DNA of 9,389 nucleotides from Candidatus Hydrogenedentota bacterium (lineage in GTDB: Bacteria > Hydrogenedentota > Hydrogenedentia > Hydrogenedentales > SLHB01), in the NCBI GenBank assembly GCA_003552765.1, contig PUOI01000134.1, positions 1-9,389 of the forward strand, written 5' to 3'. The translations under genes were made by a program, and so were the position numbers. This document shows positions 7,357 to 9,389 of the stretch, piece by piece (the stretch's first letter is position 1; the number at the start of each line of letters is the position of its first letter). Below the pieces are notes generated by a model. That model ran no database searches and had not been told where the DNA came from. It worked only from the letters and a program-made list of their open reading frames with translations.

Positions 7357-9389
7357 ATGAACATTCACGCACTATCTCGAGCAGTAGTGCTGGCGGCGCT
7401 CTTGATGGGAGCGGCTCTTGCCGCGCATGCCGGTGAGGATCGCATCCGGCCATGGCCGGAGAACCCGTTCTTCTGGGAGTATCAGGGTGAGCCCGTGTTG
7501 CTGTTGGGCGGTTCGCGCGAGGACAATCTGTTCAACCATCCCGAAGGCCTGGAAGAGCACCTCGACACCATCGCGGCGGCGGGCGGCAATTACCTCCGCA
7601 ACACGATGTCGGACCGGAATCCGGAGAACCGCTACGCGTTCGCGGAGGTGGACGAGGGACTGTACGACCTCGATCAGTGGGACGAGGAGTACTGGGAGCG
7701 CTTCGAGAACTTCCTTCGGATGTGTTACGAGCGGGACATCATCGTGCAGATTGAAGTGTGGGATCCCTGGGATCTGTTTCTCCGGGAAGGGGTTCGCGAT
7801 TATTGCGACAACCGGGGGTGGGAGTCTCACCCCTACAATCCTCTGAACAACGTCAATTACACGGCGGAAGAGTCGGGGCTGGCGGAAGAAATCGACTACC
7901 ACTCCAGCAGCTCGCCTAGTGACCACGCCTTCTTTCATACCGTCCCCGCGATGGATGATAACGAGTTGGTCCGGCAGTACCAAGAGGCGTTCGTGAACCG
8001 CATCTTGGACTTCAGCCTCGAGTATCCCAACGTGCTGTACTGCATGAACAACGAGATTGGCGAGGATCCCGAATGGGGACGGTACTGGGCGCGGTTCATC
8101 CGCGAACGGGCCGAGGCCGAAGGCGTGGACGTGTACCTCGCTGACATGCGGCGGAACCACAACTTTGACTCCCAAGAGCAGATTGACCTGCTCCACGACG
8201 ACGAGCACTATGACTTCTTCGAGATCTCCCAGAACAACGCCATCAGTGGCCAGCGCCACGTCAATCAGATCGTGACCGTCCGCGGCCGCCGTCTTGACGA
8301 TCCCAAGCCTTTGAACAATGTCAAGATTTACGGCGGCGGTGAAGCTGTCCGCCGGTTCTGGCGGAATGTTCTCGGCGGCTGCGCCTCGGCGCGCTTCCAC
8401 CGGCCCGGAGAGGGAGACGCGAATTTCGGCATCGGCGCCAATGACCTGGCCTTGGACCACATGAGCAGCGTGCGGGCGTTGATGGAGGAAGTGGGCTGGC
8501 CCGATATCGAGCCGGACCTCAGCTTCGCCAGGCTGCCGGTGGAGCACGCTGGGACCGTGCGTACGGAAAAGACGCATGTCGTGTACACCCGGGATACGGA
8601 GGGTCAGGCCCGCCTGTTCATCGATGGCCACGAAGCGGTTAGCGGCGATATCGGCGGCGACATGAGCGGGTGGGATACGGATATGCGGCTGGCGCTGGGC
8701 AATGAGTTCGTGGACGAACAACGCGGTTGGCGCGGCGCGTATCACGGCCTGGCGATTTATGACCGAGCGCTGGACGCCTCGGAAATCGCGGACCATTACG
8801 CGGCTGGCTCGCCGGAGCATCTGGACGGCCTGCAAGCGCGGTACGCGTTCGACGAAGGCGATGGCGCCGTGGTGCACGACGTGTCCGGTCAGGAACCGGC
8901 GCTGGACCTGCATATTGAGGACGCCGGAGCAGTATCATGGCTTGATGATGGGCTTGAACGGATGGATTCCGTCCTCATCGCCACCGAAGACCCCGCGGAA
9001 CGCCTCACGGCCGCGATACAGGAGAGCAACGCCATCACCGTGGAAGCGTGGATCACGCCGGCCGAGGCGGTGCAGACGGGACCCGCCCGCATCGTGACAT
9101 TGTCCCAGAACCGGCTGAACCGCAACTTCACCCTTGGACACGACGAGGATGTCTACGAGATGCGTTTGCGTACGACCGAAACCTCGGAGAACGGGCTGCC
9201 AGGCTTGATAACAGGCTCCGATGCCGCCGCCTCCATTGCGGCGGCTCGATCCTCCGAACGCGATCGGGCTGTCATTTTCGTGAGCCACGGCGCCCTGCTT
9301 GACGTGGACATGGACCAACTCGCGGAAGGCCTGAGCGCCGAATGGCATGAGCCCCGCACGGCTGAACGCCAAGACGCCGAACCCAATGA
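7357..9389 (+). CDS. Secreted TIM-barrel glycoside hydrolase-like protein with inserted, apparently permuted LamG domain; 3' end beyond window
   Basis: At least 677 codons are open and run off the right edge; the final in-frame bases are GA, so no stop is seen. A signal peptide ends near AAHA (residue 25). Residues about 30-390 form a TIM barrel resembling a planctomycete/lentisphaeral family related at a distance to apiosidase-like DUF4038 enzymes: NPFFWEYQGEPVLLLGGSRE, AAAGGNYLRNTMSDR, DIIVQIEVWDPWDLF, NNVNYTAEESGL, and NNVKIYGGGEAVRRFWRN followed by GGCASARFHRP. N232-E233 in CMNNEIGEDPEWGRYW is the expected clan GH-A acid/base pair; a nucleophile Glu is not obvious. Residues about 395-486 match the second half of a LamG/concanavalin-type domain (THVVYTRDTEGQARLFIDG, GLAIYDRALDASEIADHY). 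Residues 492-615 match the first half (ARYAFDEGDGAVVHDVSG, ITVEAWITP). Residues about 620-677 look like the C-terminal beta domain of DUF4038-type proteins. AAGGGAGG (7341-7348) lies eight bases before the ATG. Probably co-transcribed with the GHL10 gene. A 513-codon antisense frame here is a shadow. Confidence 0.87.
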   Translation, partial: MNIHALSRAVVLAALLMGAALAAHAGEDRIRPWPENPFFWEYQGEPVLLLGGSREDNLFNHPEGLEEHLDTIAAAGGNYLRNTMSDRNPENRYAFAEVDEGLYDLDQWDEEYWERFENFLRMCYERDIIVQIEVWDPWDLFLREGVRDYCDNRGWESHPYNPLNNVNYTAEESGLAEEIDYHSSSSPSDHAFFHTVPAMDDNELVRQYQEAFVNRILDFSLEYPNVLYCMNNEIGEDPEWGRYWARFIRERAEAEGVDVYLADMRRNHNFDSQEQIDLLHDDEHYDFFEISQNNAISGQRHVNQIVTVRGRRLDDPKPLNNVKIYGGGEAVRRFWRNVLGGCASARFHRPGEGDANFGIGANDLALDHMSSVRALMEEVGWPDIEPDLSFARLPVEHAGTVRTEKTHVVYTRDTEGQARLFIDGHEAVSGDIGGDMSGWDTDMRLALGNEFVDEQRGWRGAYHGLAIYDRALDASEIADHYAAGSPEHLDGLQARYAFDEGDGAVVHDVSGQEPALDLHIEDAGAVSWLDDGLERMDSVLIATEDPAERLTAAIQESNAITVEAWITPAEAVQTGPARIVTLSQNRLNRNFTLGHDEDVYEMRLRTTETSENGLPGLITGSDAAASIAAARSSERDRAVIFVSHGALLDVDMDQLAEGLSAEWHEPRTAERQDAEPN

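Noticed and set aside
7372..8913. Minus-strand reading frame of 513 codons opposite the last gene
   Set aside because: The Val/His/Arg-rich composition is typical of antisense frames in GC-rich DNA. The plus strand encodes a clear exported barrel and LamG protein.

Overview
The window pairs a bacterial housekeeping operon on the minus strand with an accessory run of secreted carbohydrate-active-type proteins on the plus strand. The left third holds dnaG (primase) followed by rpoD (principal sigma factor, cut by the left edge). This is the dnaG-rpoD core of the classical macromolecular-synthesis operon. rpsU is not visible: upstream of dnaG there is only a promoter and then divergent genes.

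The right two thirds hold three plus-strand genes, each with a signal peptide and a good Shine-Dalgarno. They are a DUF6807 ('PmoA-like') protein (3566-4552), an 802-residue protein with a C-terminal GHL10-type TIM barrel (4887-7295), and a second TIM-barrel glycoside-hydrolase-like protein carrying LamG-type lectin sequence (7357 to beyond the right edge). The last two are 61 bases apart and look co-transcribed. The first is separated from them by 334 bases containing a strong hairpin and an AT-rich inverted-repeat element. Together the three suggest processing of an extracellular glycan outside the cytoplasm or in the periplasm. The substrate cannot be read from the sequence.

The coding DNA is GC-rich. 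The mix of DUF6807, GHL10 and LamG-barrel proteins is typical of polysaccharide-degrading Planctomycetes, Verrucomicrobia, Lentisphaerae or Hydrogenedentota-like lineages. I make no finer taxonomic call, and this one is low-confidence.

The most interesting signals are two. First, the LamG lectin domain in the last gene appears in swapped order (C-terminal half before N-terminal half), spliced between the barrel and its usual C-terminal beta domain, which suggests a circularly permuted inserted domain. Second, a 168-bp AT-rich intergenic element has about 36-bp terminal inverted repeats built from 9-nt subrepeats.
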